NCBI RefSeq assembly: GCF_001652915.1
Contig: NZ_BBQI01000024.1
Location: 1 to 64,000 of the forward strand
Reading direction: 5' to 3'
DNA length: 64,000 nucleotides
From: Cupriavidus sp. D384
GTDB taxonomy: Bacteria > Pseudomonadota > Gammaproteobacteria > Burkholderiales > Burkholderiaceae
This document shows, piece by piece, positions 17,456 to 25,609 of the stretch (position 1 is the stretch's first letter; each line of letters begins with the position of its first letter). Position numbers and translations under genes: made by a program. The notes beneath the pieces are model-generated. The model made no database searches, was not told where the DNA came from, and saw nothing but the letters and a program-made list of their open reading frames with translations.

Positions 17456-18279
17456 GGCTGGCTGGCCGGCTGGACCAGTTGGTTGGGCGACAGCACGTTC
17501 GACACGGTTTGCGCGAACGGCGCGCGCAACTCTGCGGAGGGTGCCGATGCGGCGGGTGGCGCGGACCCCGGCATGGCCGGCGGCGCGGGCGGTGCCACCG
17601 GTGGTGGCGGGGGCGGAGGCGGCGGCGGTGCGTCAAGGTTGGTCGGCACCGTGTAGTTGAACCGCTTCCACTCCGAAGACAGGTTCCATTCGCGCGTGTT
17701 CACCGCGTTGATCTGGAACGGCTTGGGCAATTGCGACAGATCCAGCCGCATGCGCGTCTCGGCGTGATACGTCTCGCCGGCCTTCACATCCCGGCGTTCG
17801 AACACGCGCCAGCCCCGCACCTGCTGGATGAACTGCAGCGCGCTCTTCAGGCGATTGAACGGCAGCTGCAGGCCGCCGGTCGACACGCGATATTGGCGCG
17901 TCAGCGGCTGGTACGACAGGCGCACCGATCGCATGGCGTTGACAGGCTTCTCGTCGAACCAGTACCAGCGCGAGCGCGACAGCTGGAAGTCGACAACGAA
18001 ATAGAGCGAGATGCCCTTGTGCAGGGCGTCTTCGAGCGCGGGCGGCAGATCGAAGTCGAACGATGCGCCCAGCTCGAAGCCGCCGTCCTGGTAGTCGATG
18101 CGCGCTTCGGTGGTTTCAATCAGCTGTGCGCCAGCATGGGGCACGTACACCAGCAGCGCCAGCAGCAGCAACGCGGTTGCGTACCACGTGCGCAGGATGC
18201 CGGCCAGCGGTGCTGCCGGCCATTCGCGCACCGCGCGGCCGGGGGCACGTAGGACAAGCAGGCGCTGCAGGTTCGGCAT
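17452..18279 (-). CDS. DUF4390 domain protein
   Basis: This is a 275-residue exported or membrane-anchored protein of unknown function. A hydrophobic helix (TWYATALLLLALLVYVPHAG) near residues 31-50 follows a basic N-terminus. The DUF4390 body (about 52-215) is rich in beta-strand and aromatic residues (YFVVDFQLSRSRWYWFDE). The tail contains a run of ten prolines, then Ala/Pro-rich sequence. The domain is typically found just upstream of ntrY in Betaproteobacteria, which fits a role in sensing with NtrY. The start at 18279 has no clear Shine-Dalgarno, so a later start before the helix is possible. The gene is 11 bp from rsmB. Confidence 0.8.
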   Translation of the reverse strand: MPNLQRLLVLRAPGRAVREWPAAPLAGILRTWYATALLLLALLVYVPHAGAQLIETTEARIDYQDGGFELGASFDFDLPPALEDALHKGISLYFVVDFQLSRSRWYWFDEKPVNAMRSVRLSYQPLTRQYRVSTGGLQLPFNRLKSALQFIQQVRGWRVFERRDVKAGETYHAETRMRLDLSQLPKPFQINAVNTREWNLSSEWKRFNYTVPTNLDAPPPPPPPPPPVAPPAPPAMPGSAPPAASAPSAELRAPFAQTVSNVLSPNQLVQPASQP

Positions 18280-18290
18280 TGGTGGAAATA

Positions 18291-19664
18291 TCAGGCGCGT
18301 TTCTGGAAGCGGGCGTAGTAGAAGCCATCGTGATCCGATGGCAGGCTTGCCTTGCCGGCGGTCCCGCTGCCGGTTGTCTCAGGCGCCTTGATGCCGGGCA
18401 GCAGTTGCCCCGGCGCCTGCAATCGTATCGCATCTGGAAGCTGCGCACCAAACCAGAGCGCCTGCTCCTCGCCTTCCGTTGGGAAAATAGAACAGGTCAC
18501 ATAGACCAGGATGCCGCCAGGTTTCAGCAGCGGCCACAGCTGCGAAACGATGCGGCGCTGCTCGGTCATCAGCCTGGCCACGTCGGACTCTCGACGCAGC
18601 CAGCGGATATCGGGATGGCGCCGCACGATGCCCGACGCGGAACATGGCACATCGGCCAGGATGCGGTCGAACTGCTGGCCGTCCCACCAGTCCTTGGGGC
18701 GGCTTGCGTCGCCCACGATCACTTCTGCGCGTTGTCCCAGGCGGGCCAGGTTGTCATGGATGCGCGCGGCGCGCTGCGCGTCGCTTTCCACGGCTGTCAC
18801 GTGGATGTCGGCAAGCTCCAGCAGGTGGCCGGTCTTGCCGCCGGGAGCCGCACAGGCGTCCAGCACGCGCATGCCGTCGGAAACTTCGCATAGCGGCGCG
18901 GCCAGTTGCGCGCCGGCGTCCTGCACCGAAACGTCGCCTTCGGCAAAACCGGGAATCTGCGATACCGGAAAGGCCCGAGCCAGGCGCACGGCCTGGTCGC
19001 CCACCGCCGTACCGGCCAGCCCGGCGTTGGCCAGATCCCGAAGATACTCCTGCACCGAAATGCGCTTCGGATTGACGCGCAATGTCATTGGCGGCCGTTC
19101 GTTGACACTCTCGGCCAGCGCCATCCACTGGTCCGGGTAGGCCAGGCGCAGTTGCGCGAGCCACCACGACGGCAGGTTCCAGCGCGCCTCCTCGTCCTGC
19201 ATGATCTTCGGCATCAGCGCCTTGTGCTCGCGCAGGAACCGGCGCAGGACGGCATTCACCAGGCCGCGCGCGTGCGCGGTCTTGGGCTCGGAGGCCGCCG
19301 CGCTGACGGCCTGGTCCACCACGGTGAATGCGGAATAGCCGCCGCGCCCCACCTTGCTGCCATCGCCTTCCTCGCCCTCGATCAGCAGGGCCAGCGCCAC
19401 GGCCAGCAGGGAATCGACCAGCGCGCCAGGCGGCCGCGTCACCAGTTGCGTGACCAGGGCGCGCGTGGTGCCGAACAGGCGGACCGAGCGATAGGCCAGG
19501 TCCTGGATGGCGCCGCGCGTGGCGGCGTCGCGCACGCGGTCCAGCCGCAGGTGGGTGGCAACGTCTTCGATGGCCTGCGGCAGGGCCGTGCCTTCATGCA
19601 CGCCGCGAACAGCCGCGGCGGCACCGAGCATCTGGAAGGCAAGGGATTCGTGAGGCAGGCGCAT
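18291..19664 (-). CDS. rsmB: 16S rRNA m5C967 methyltransferase RsmB
   Basis: This is a 457-residue methyltransferase that makes m5C967 in 16S rRNA. An N-terminal NusB-like RNA-binding domain (about 1-160) is followed by the Rossmann catalytic domain. The SAM motif is VLDACAAPGGKTGHLLEL. The two family cysteines are in ADVPCSASGIVRRHPD and in YVTCSIFPTEGEEQ. The length is close to E. coli RsmB (429 aa). It stands between htpX and the DUF4390 gene on the same strand, and with only 11 bp to DUF4390 it probably shares a transcript with ntrY. Confidence 0.95.
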   Translation of the reverse strand: MRLPHESLAFQMLGAAAAVRGVHEGTALPQAIEDVATHLRLDRVRDAATRGAIQDLAYRSVRLFGTTRALVTQLVTRPPGALVDSLLAVALALLIEGEEGDGSKVGRGGYSAFTVVDQAVSAAASEPKTAHARGLVNAVLRRFLREHKALMPKIMQDEEARWNLPSWWLAQLRLAYPDQWMALAESVNERPPMTLRVNPKRISVQEYLRDLANAGLAGTAVGDQAVRLARAFPVSQIPGFAEGDVSVQDAGAQLAAPLCEVSDGMRVLDACAAPGGKTGHLLELADIHVTAVESDAQRAARIHDNLARLGQRAEVIVGDASRPKDWWDGQQFDRILADVPCSASGIVRRHPDIRWLRRESDVARLMTEQRRIVSQLWPLLKPGGILVYVTCSIFPTEGEEQALWFGAQLPDAIRLQAPGQLLPGIKAPETTGSGTAGKASLPSDHDGFYYARFQKRA

Positions 19665-19734
19665 ACGGAAAAATCAGACAGACAACGTGGAAAAGAGTGA
19701 CGCAATGGGCGTCGGGACATGGCGGATACAAGAA

Positions 19735-19766
19735 TGCCCGCCGGTCCCATGGGGACACAGCGGGCA
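19735..19766 (-). terminator. hairpin between htpX and rsmB
   Basis: TGCCCGC and GCGGGCA form a 7-bp stem enclosing a second short stem (GTCCC/GGGAC). It lies about 60 bases after the htpX stop. The downstream T content on the minus strand is low, so termination would be partial. Confidence 0.4.
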
Positions 19767-19827
19767 GTTTACCTGTTGTCGCGGGCTGGCCGGTCAAACT
19801 GGCCAAATCGCGTGGCGGGCGCCGGCA

Positions 19828-20688
19828 TCAGGCCGGATAGCTGCCCGTCTGCGCCATGTGCATCAGCCGCGAGATGCGCTCCTCGGTGGCCGGGTGCGTC
19901 GAGAACAGGTTGGCGATGCCGCCACCCGACAGCGGGTTCATGATCATCATCTGCGCGGTGGCCGGATGTTCCTCGGCCGCCTGGAACGGAATGCCCTGCG
20001 CAAAGCGATGGATCTTGTCCAGCGCGCTGGCCAGTGCCTGCGGGTCGCCGCTGATCTCGGCGCCGCCCCGGTCCGCTTCGAACTCGCGTGCACGCGAGAT
20101 CGCCATCTGGATCAGCGATGCCGCCAGCGGGGCCAGGATGGCCACGGCAATCGCGGCGATCGGGTTGGTACGGTTGCCGTTCTCGTCGCGGCCGCCAAAG
20201 AACATTGCCATGTTGGCCAGGGCCGAAATCGCACCAGCCATGGTGGCGGCGATGGTCGACGTCAGGATGTCGCGGTGCTTCACGTGCGCCAGTTCGTGCG
20301 CCATCACGCCGCGCAACTCGCGGTCTGACAGCACACGCAGGATGCCGGTGGTGGCGGCCACGGCCGCGTGCTCGGGATTGCGGCCCGTGGCAAAGGCGTT
20401 CGGGGCGTCCTCGTTGATCAGGTACACGCGCGGCATCGGCAGGCCGGCACGCTGGGACAGCTCCTGCACCATGTTGTAGAACTGCGGCGCGGTGCTGGCA
20501 TCCACTTCCTGCGCGTTGTACATGCGCAGGACCATCTTGTCCGAGAACCAGTAGGAGAAGAAGTTCATGCCCAGCGCGATCAGCAGCGCGAACATCATGC
20601 CGCTTCGGCCACCGATCATGCCGCCGATGACGATGAACAGCGCCGTGATGGCGGCCATCAGCATGAAGGTCTTGACCCAGTTGAACAT
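19828..20688 (-). CDS. htpX: membrane zinc metalloprotease HtpX
   Basis: This is a 286-residue M48-family inner-membrane protease for quality control of membrane proteins. Two N-terminal helices (residues about 5-50) precede the zinc site HELAHVKH (HExxH). Two further hydrophobic segments follow ([20 protein letters not shown] and [19 protein letters not shown]). The downstream Glu ligand lies in [11 protein letters not shown]. The length matches E. coli HtpX (293 aa). The neighbours fmt and rsmB are the usual betaproteobacterial partners. A bulged hairpin lies in the 154-bp gap upstream. Confidence 0.95.
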   Translation of the reverse strand: MFNWVKTFMLMAAITALFIVIGGMIGGRSGMMFALLIALGMNFFSYWFSDKMVLRMYNAQEVDASTAPQFYNMVQELSQRAGLPMPRVYLINEDAPNAFATGRNPEHAAVAATTGILRVLSDRELRGVMAHELAHVKHRDILTSTIAATMAGAISALANMAMFFGGRDENGNRTNPIAAIAVAILAPLAASLIQMAISRAREFEADRGGAEISGDPQALASALDKIHRFAQGIPFQAAEEHPATAQMMIMNPLSGGGIANLFSTHPATEERISRLMHMAQTGSYPA

Positions 20689-20717
20689 GGTTTGGTCTCC
20701 AGAGAGATCGATCAGGG

Positions 20718-20742
20718 CGCGTACCCGCCCTTGCGGGACGCG
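20718..20742 (-). repeat. bulged GC-rich hairpin upstream of htpX
   Basis: CGCGTACCCGC and GCGGGACGCG pair with one bulged A around a 4-base loop. It lies 30 bases before the htpX ATG and after the fmt stop. It has no T-tract on the minus strand. Confidence 0.35.
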
Positions 20743-20842
20743 ATGTTCGTTAGATAGGGCCAGGACCGCAGGAATTCAATGCGGTTAACGGGGTTTTACG
20801 ATGTCGAATGACGCAAACGCCACGTCGGCGCTCCCCCACCAC

Positions 20843-21847
20843 TTACGCTGCCGTATCGCCGACCACGCACCGCGTGCCGGGCGGCAGCGGCATGCCCTGC
20901 AGGAACTGCTGCGCCGGCTGGCGGCGGCCGCCAGGCTTCTGCAGTTCGGTCACCTGCAGCGCGCTGCCGTTGCCACAGGCGATGATCACGCCGGCGGCGT
21001 CCGATGCCAGCACGGTGCCCGGCGGATGGGGAAGGCTCGTGGCGGCCGCCAGCGGCAGGGCCTGCCAGCACTTGATGACGGTGTCGCCCACCTGGATCGT
21101 GGCCCCCGGGAACGGGTTGAAGGCACGCACCTGGCTTGCCAGCGCGGCGGCCGGACGGGTCAGGTCGAGCGGCGCTTCGTCCTTGGCGATCTTCTCGGCA
21201 TAGGTGATGCCGGCTTCGGGCTGGGGCGTGGCCGGTAGCGGCTTGCCGGCGGCCAGCTGGCGCAGGGCATCGACGATCATGCGGCCGCCCAGTGCGGCCA
21301 GCGTGTCGTGCAGGCTGCCGGTGCTATCCAGCGGCCCGATCGCCACCGATTCGCGCGACAGCATCGCGCCCGTATCGAGCCCTTCGTCCATCTGCATCAG
21401 CGTGATGCCCGTTTCGGCGTCGCCGGCCTCGATGGCGCGATGGATCGGCGCCGCGCCGCGCCAGCGCGGCAGCAGCGAGGCGTGGATGTTCAGGCACCCA
21501 TGGCGCGGCAGATCGAGAACCTCGGCCGGCAGGATCAGGCCGTAGGCGGCCACCACCATGACATCGGGGGCGATTTGCGCCAGTGTGTCCACGGCGGCGC
21601 CGGCTTCCTCGGGATACTTGCCATGGCGGCGCAACGAGCGCGGCTGCAGCACGGGGCCCAGCCCGGCTTCCAGGGCGAACTGCTTGACCGGGCTGGCCTG
21701 CAGCTGCATGCCGCGGCCTGCGGGCCGGTCAGGCTGGGTCAGGACGGCCACCACCGGAAAACCGGCGGCGTGGATGGCCTCAAGGGCAACGCGCGCGAAT
21801 TCGGGAGTGCCGGCAAACGCGACGCGCAGTGGCTGGGCTTGAGTCAT
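20843..21847 (-). CDS. fmt: methionyl-tRNA formyltransferase
   Basis: This is a 334-residue enzyme that formylates Met-tRNAfMet using 10-formyl-THF. The N-terminal Rossmann part opens [16 protein letters not shown]. The catalytic region is [18 protein letters not shown] (Asn and His of the triad), with the Asp in the [16 protein letters not shown] segment. The C-terminal OB-like domain carries tRNA contacts. The frame extends 33 codons further upstream. ATG at 21847 ([11 protein letters not shown]) matches the family N-terminus. It is paired with def, as usual; a perfect hairpin (21874-21894) lies between them. Confidence 0.95.
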   Translation of the reverse strand: MTQAQPLRVAFAGTPEFARVALEAIHAAGFPVVAVLTQPDRPAGRGMQLQASPVKQFALEAGLGPVLQPRSLRRHGKYPEEAGAAVDTLAQIAPDVMVVAAYGLILPAEVLDLPRHGCLNIHASLLPRWRGAAPIHRAIEAGDAETGITLMQMDEGLDTGAMLSRESVAIGPLDSTGSLHDTLAALGGRMIVDALRQLAAGKPLPATPQPEAGITYAEKIAKDEAPLDLTRPAAALASQVRAFNPFPGATIQVGDTVIKCWQALPLAAATSLPHPPGTVLASDAAGVIIACGNGSALQVTELQKPGGRRQPAQQFLQGMPLPPGTRCVVGDTAA

Positions 21848-21873
21848 GACAGAAATCCGCGGGTAGAAACGAC

Positions 21874-21894
21874 ACCGGCCGCATAGCGGCCGGT
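21874..21894 (-). repeat. perfect hairpin between def and fmt
   Basis: ACCGGCCGC and GCGGCCGGT pair perfectly around ATA. It sits 27 bases before the fmt ATG on the minus strand and has no T-run. It may stabilise one part of the def-fmt message. Confidence 0.45.
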
Positions 21895-21961
21895 ACGTGA
21901 TGTGTCTTGGAAGTTGTAACGATAGCAGACGCCACCCGCGTGGCACGCCGCTGTTACATCC

Positions 21962-22468
21962 TCACATGCGCGAGCGGACGCGCTTCTGGAGCTTGCTCTT
22001 GATGCGGTTGAGCTTGAGCGGGGACAGGTATTCGACGAATACCTTGCCGTTCAGATGGTCGATCTCGTGCTGTATACATACGGCCAGCAGGTCGTCGGCA
22101 TCGAGTTCGAACGTCTCGCCCTTTTCGTTGAGGGCGCGCACCTTGACGCGGTCGGGGCGCTCCACGCGGTCATAGACTTCCGGCACCGACAGGCAGCCCT
22201 CTTCCCAGACCTTGCGGTTGTCGCTGGACCAGACGATTTCCGGGTTGATGAACACCATCAGTTCGTCGCGCGTTTCCGAAATGTCGATCGTGATCACGCG
22301 CTCGTGCACGTCCACCTGCGTGGCGGCCAGGCCGATGCCGGGCGCGTCGTACATGGTTTCGGCCATGTCGACGACGAGCTGGCGGATGCGGTCGTCCACC
22401 ACCGCCACGGGCTTGGCCACGGTATGCAGGCGAGGATCGGGGTAGGTGAGGATGTCGAGTTTGGCCAT
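21962..22468 (-). CDS. def: peptide deformylase
   Basis: This is a 168-residue iron/zinc enzyme that removes the N-formyl group from nascent proteins. All three family motifs are present: [15 protein letters not shown] (metal Cys) and QHEIDHLNG (two metal His and catalytic Glu). The length equals E. coli Def. The start is ATG at 22468 ([14 protein letters not shown]), five codons inside the longest frame. It is the first gene of the def-fmt pair and is divergent from the LysM gene. Confidence 0.96.
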   Translation of the reverse strand: MAKLDILTYPDPRLHTVAKPVAVVDDRIRQLVVDMAETMYDAPGIGLAATQVDVHERVITIDISETRDELMVFINPEIVWSSDNRKVWEEGCLSVPEVYDRVERPDRVKVRALNEKGETFELDADDLLAVCIQHEIDHLNGKVFVEYLSPLKLNRIKSKLQKRVRSRM

Positions 22469-22632
22469 GATGCTCGGGCGCAACGCCGTGTGCTGTCCAC
22501 TGCCCGACCGCCGTTGCGGCGTGCGGGGTTTCCATGCAGAATCGGGGCGCTAGTACAAAAATTCAAGGCGCGCCGCAGCAGGCACGCTCTACCTAGGGTC
22601 AATCCGGTCGTTCTCCCGACCGGCTCAGGAAA

Positions 22633-23808
22633 ATGCGCGATCTTACCAAAGAACAGGCGGCGTCGGGCCGCAGGCTGCACGCGTTCACCCTCGCCATGCT
22701 ATGTGTCGCCGGCATCACAGCCGGGGCCGGCATGGCCGTTCAGGCGGCCGATCTGAACGTCTCGGCGGCACAGCTCGCCCAGGCCGACGCGACCGCCCAG
22801 CAGGGTATCCCCGTTTCCGAACTGGCGCCGAATGCGCCAGCCCAGTACACCGTGCGCTCGGGCGACACGCTGTGGGGCATTTCGGGCCAGTACCTGCGCC
22901 AGCCGTGGCGCTGGCCGGCGCTGTGGGGCATGAACCGCCAGCAGGTTCGCAATCCGCACCTGATCTACCCTGGCCAGATCCTTTACCTGGTGCAGCGCGA
23001 TGGCCGCGCGTACCTGTCGACCACGGCGCCGGGGGGCGCCAATGGCGATGCCCGCCTGTCGCCGCGCGTGCGCGGCGAGGGTTCGGACGGCGAAGCCATC
23101 CTGAGCATCCCGGCGTCCGATATCGAGCCGTTCCTGACGCGTCCGCTGGTTGTGGAAAAGAATGCGATCGACACGTCGGCCCGTATCGTGGCGTTGTCCG
23201 ATGCCCGCGTCTACATGGGGCGTGGCGATACCGGCTTCGTGCGCGGCCTTGCCTCGACCGATGCAGCGGTCGGCAGCGACTGGCAGGCGTTCAAGCCGGC
23301 CTTGCCGGTGCATGACCCGGTCAGCAACGATGTGATCGGCTTCGAAGCCCAGTACCAGGGCAGCGTACGCGTGATGCGCGGCCCGGAAGGCCCGGACGCG
23401 GTCACCACGGTCCAGGCCACCCAGTCGCCGCAGGAAATGGGCACGGGCTCGCTGCTGCTGCCCCAACCGGCCCGCGAGCTGGTGCGCTATGTGCCGCATG
23501 CCCCTGACAACAACGTCCAGGCCCGTATCGCGGCCGTGTATGGCGGGGTGCAATTCGGCGGCGCCAAACAGGTGGTGGTGCTGAACCTGGGTTCGAATGC
23601 CGGCCTGGAGCCGGGGCACGTGCTCGCGCTGTCGCGCCTGGGCGGCATGGTCCAGGATCCGACCGACGGCAACCGCAGCATCACGCTGCCGGACGACCGC
23701 TATGGCCTGGCCTACGTCTATCGCGTCTTCCCGGGTATCGCCTACGCGCTGGTCACCGATGCCAGCAACGTGATGAAGGTGGGCGACCTCGCCACCACCC
23801 CGCAATAA
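22633..23808 (+). CDS. exported LysM peptidoglycan-binding protein
   Basis: This is a 391-residue envelope protein. A signal peptide ends at about residue 38 (MAVQAADLN). One LysM domain follows at about 72-120 (YTVRSGDTLWGISGQYL and then NPHLIYPGQILYL). The remaining 270 residues are an unassigned beta-rich region found behind LysM in this family. Such proteins often neighbour dprA in Betaproteobacteria, and so it is here: dprA begins 41 bp downstream. A role in cell-wall anchoring is inferred; no enzymatic domain is visible. The Shine-Dalgarno (CAGGAAA) abuts the ATG. Confidence 0.85.
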   Translation: MRDLTKEQAASGRRLHAFTLAMLCVAGITAGAGMAVQAADLNVSAAQLAQADATAQQGIPVSELAPNAPAQYTVRSGDTLWGISGQYLRQPWRWPALWGMNRQQVRNPHLIYPGQILYLVQRDGRAYLSTTAPGGANGDARLSPRVRGEGSDGEAILSIPASDIEPFLTRPLVVEKNAIDTSARIVALSDARVYMGRGDTGFVRGLASTDAAVGSDWQAFKPALPVHDPVSNDVIGFEAQYQGSVRVMRGPEGPDAVTTVQATQSPQEMGTGSLLLPQPARELVRYVPHAPDNNVQARIAAVYGGVQFGGAKQVVVLNLGSNAGLEPGHVLALSRLGGMVQDPTDGNRSITLPDDRYGLAYVYRVFPGIAYALVTDASNVMKVGDLATTPQ

Positions 23809-23849
23809 CTGGCCGGCGCGTGCGCAAGCACGCGCTGCCGCGTTGTTCG

Positions 23850-25007
23850 ATGACCGATTCGACTCGCGACCCGGCCGAAGTGGCTGCCTGGGTGCGGCTG
23901 ACGGCAACACCGGGTGTTTCCGCCCAGGCCGGCCGGCGCCTGCTGGCAGCCTTCGGCCTGCCTCAGGCCGTGCTGGCCCTCGACCCTGCAAGGCTGCGCG
24001 ATGCCGCGGAGCCGGCGGTGGCGCGTGCGCTCGCCGCGCCGCCCGATGCGGAGGTGTCCGCCCGGATCGATCGCACGCTGCGCTGGCTCGATGCCCCCGG
24101 CCATCATCTGGTCACGATGGCGGATGCCGCTTACCCGGCACGGCTGCTCGACCTCGCTGATCCGCCGCTGGTGCTATACGTCAATGGCCGCGCAGAACGC
24201 CTGCAGGCGCCGTCGCTGGGCATTGTCGGCGCGCGCCATGCCACGGCGCAGGGCGCGCGCAATGCACAGACATTCGCTTCAGCGTTTTCCGATGCCGGGC
24301 TGACCGTGGTGTCGGGGCTGGCCCTTGGCATCGATGCCGCGGCGCATGCGGCCGCGCTGGAGGGGCCCGGCGGCACGGTGGCCGTTGTCGGCACTGGCAT
24401 CGATATCGTCTATCCGGCGCGGCACCACAAGCTGGCGCACCAGATCGTGGATGCCGGCGGCGCTATTGCGAGCGAATTCCCGCTGGGTACCCCGGGCCTG
24501 CCGAACCATTTTCCGCGTCGCAACCGCATCATTGCGGCGCTGGCGCGCGGCGTGCTGGTGGTGGAGGCGGCCGAGCGGTCGGGTTCGCTGATCACCGCAC
24601 GGCTGGCATCGGAGATCGGGCGCGAGGTGTTTGCGATTCCCGGCTCGATCCACGCCGAGCTATCGCGAGGCTGCCACAAGCTGATTCGCCAGGGCGCCAA
24701 GCTGGTGGAGTCGGCGGCTGATGTGTTCGAGGAGTTTGCCGATCTGACGCCCGCGGCACCATCGACGGCGGCCGGAACTGCCACCGGGGCAGCGGCTGGT
24801 GCGAAGGCAGGCCAGGCAGCAGCCCCCCTGGCGTCGCCGGTTGGCGACGCGCTCGGGGCGGTGCTGGCCTATGATCCTGTCACGCTCGATGCGTTGTGCG
24901 ACGGCACGGGGATGGCGGCTGAGGCGGTGTCCGCCGCGCTGCTGCAACTGGAGCTGGCCGGCGCGGCCGAGCGCCTGCCAGGCAACCGTTTCCGGCGTCT
25001 GGCATGA
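23850..25007 (+). CDS. dprA: DNA processing protein DprA
   Basis: This is a 385-residue DprA/Smf protein that loads RecA on incoming single-stranded DNA in natural transformation. An N-terminal SAM-like region is followed by the Rossmann fold: LGIVGARHAT, GLTVVSGLALGIDAAAH, VAVVGTGIDIVYPARH, LPNHFPRRNRIIAALA and VEAAERSGSLITARLA. An Ala-rich linker leads to a C-terminal winged-helix (DML1-like) domain ending LAGAAERLPGNRFRRLA. I place the start at ATG 23850. A GTG at 23820 would add ten residues. Confidence 0.93.
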   Translation: MTDSTRDPAEVAAWVRLTATPGVSAQAGRRLLAAFGLPQAVLALDPARLRDAAEPAVARALAAPPDAEVSARIDRTLRWLDAPGHHLVTMADAAYPARLLDLADPPLVLYVNGRAERLQAPSLGIVGARHATAQGARNAQTFASAFSDAGLTVVSGLALGIDAAAHAAALEGPGGTVAVVGTGIDIVYPARHHKLAHQIVDAGGAIASEFPLGTPGLPNHFPRRNRIIAALARGVLVVEAAERSGSLITARLASEIGREVFAIPGSIHAELSRGCHKLIRQGAKLVESAADVFEEFADLTPAAPSTAAGTATGAAAGAKAGQAAAPLASPVGDALGAVLAYDPVTLDALCDGTGMAAEAVSAALLQLELAGAAERLPGNRFRRLA

Positions 25008-25043
25008 TCCGCGGTATCGCCTTTGCCTCACTTTTCGACTTCA

Positions 25044-25451
25044 ATGGCCGTTTACTTCCCCGAGCAGGATGCCGCCGCCCTGCGCCAGGCGCTCCGTGCC
25101 CGTCCGCAGGGACGGCTGGTGGCATGCCTTTGCGCCGCGTGGTGTGGGACGTGCAAGGAATATTTGCCTGGTTTTGCGGCGTTGGCGGCACGTTATCCGG
25201 ACGATTGTTTCGTCTGGATCGATGTCGAAACCCACTCTGACTATCTCGGAGAGGACATCGACATCGAAAACTTTCCTACTGTATTGATTCAGCCCATTGC
25301 TGGCGGCGCAGCGCAGTTTTACGGAACCGTGCTGCCCCACGTCGATGTGCTGGAGCGGATGCTGATGCGCGCAGGTACCATGGCCGGCGCGGCACCAGAC
25401 ATTCCAGAAGTGCTGCCCTGGTTGCTTGCCGGGGGTGCTGGTAACGATTGA
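25044..25451 (+). CDS. thioredoxin-family protein
   Basis: This is a 135-residue thioredoxin-fold protein without a signal peptide. The active site is WCGTC (AAWCGTCKEYLP), with Thr instead of the usual Pro between Gly and Cys. The cis-Pro is in NFPTVLI. It probably acts as a cytoplasmic thiol oxidoreductase or a fold-only protein of unknown partner. The open frame begins at a TTG (25023), but ATG at 25044 (MAVYFPEQDAAAL) is preferred. It lies 36 bp after dprA and may be in the same transcript. Confidence 0.8.
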   Translation: MAVYFPEQDAAALRQALRARPQGRLVACLCAAWCGTCKEYLPGFAALAARYPDDCFVWIDVETHSDYLGEDIDIENFPTVLIQPIAGGAAQFYGTVLPHVDVLERMLMRAGTMAGAAPDIPEVLPWLLAGGAGND

Positions 25452-25480
25452 GCATGGTCAGGGTGGGCGACGGCGTTTGC

Positions 25481-25510
25481 TTGCAAGCCCGTCGGAACCG
25501 CGCTTATTAT
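25481..25510 (+). promoter_or_regulatory. candidate topB promoter
   Basis: TTGCAA (25481-25486) and TATTAT (25505-25510) are separated by 18 bp. The hexamers match the sigma-70 consensus at four and five of six positions. The leader to the topB ATG would be about 90 bases. Confidence 0.45.
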
Positions 25511-25609
25511 TGGCGCCTCAAAGCCCAGGCGTGCTGTTTACATAGTTTGCTGTGAATTTCAAGAGGCGCAAACTGCCCATCCGGCAGTGGCGCCGCAAGG
25601 ACCCGTTGA

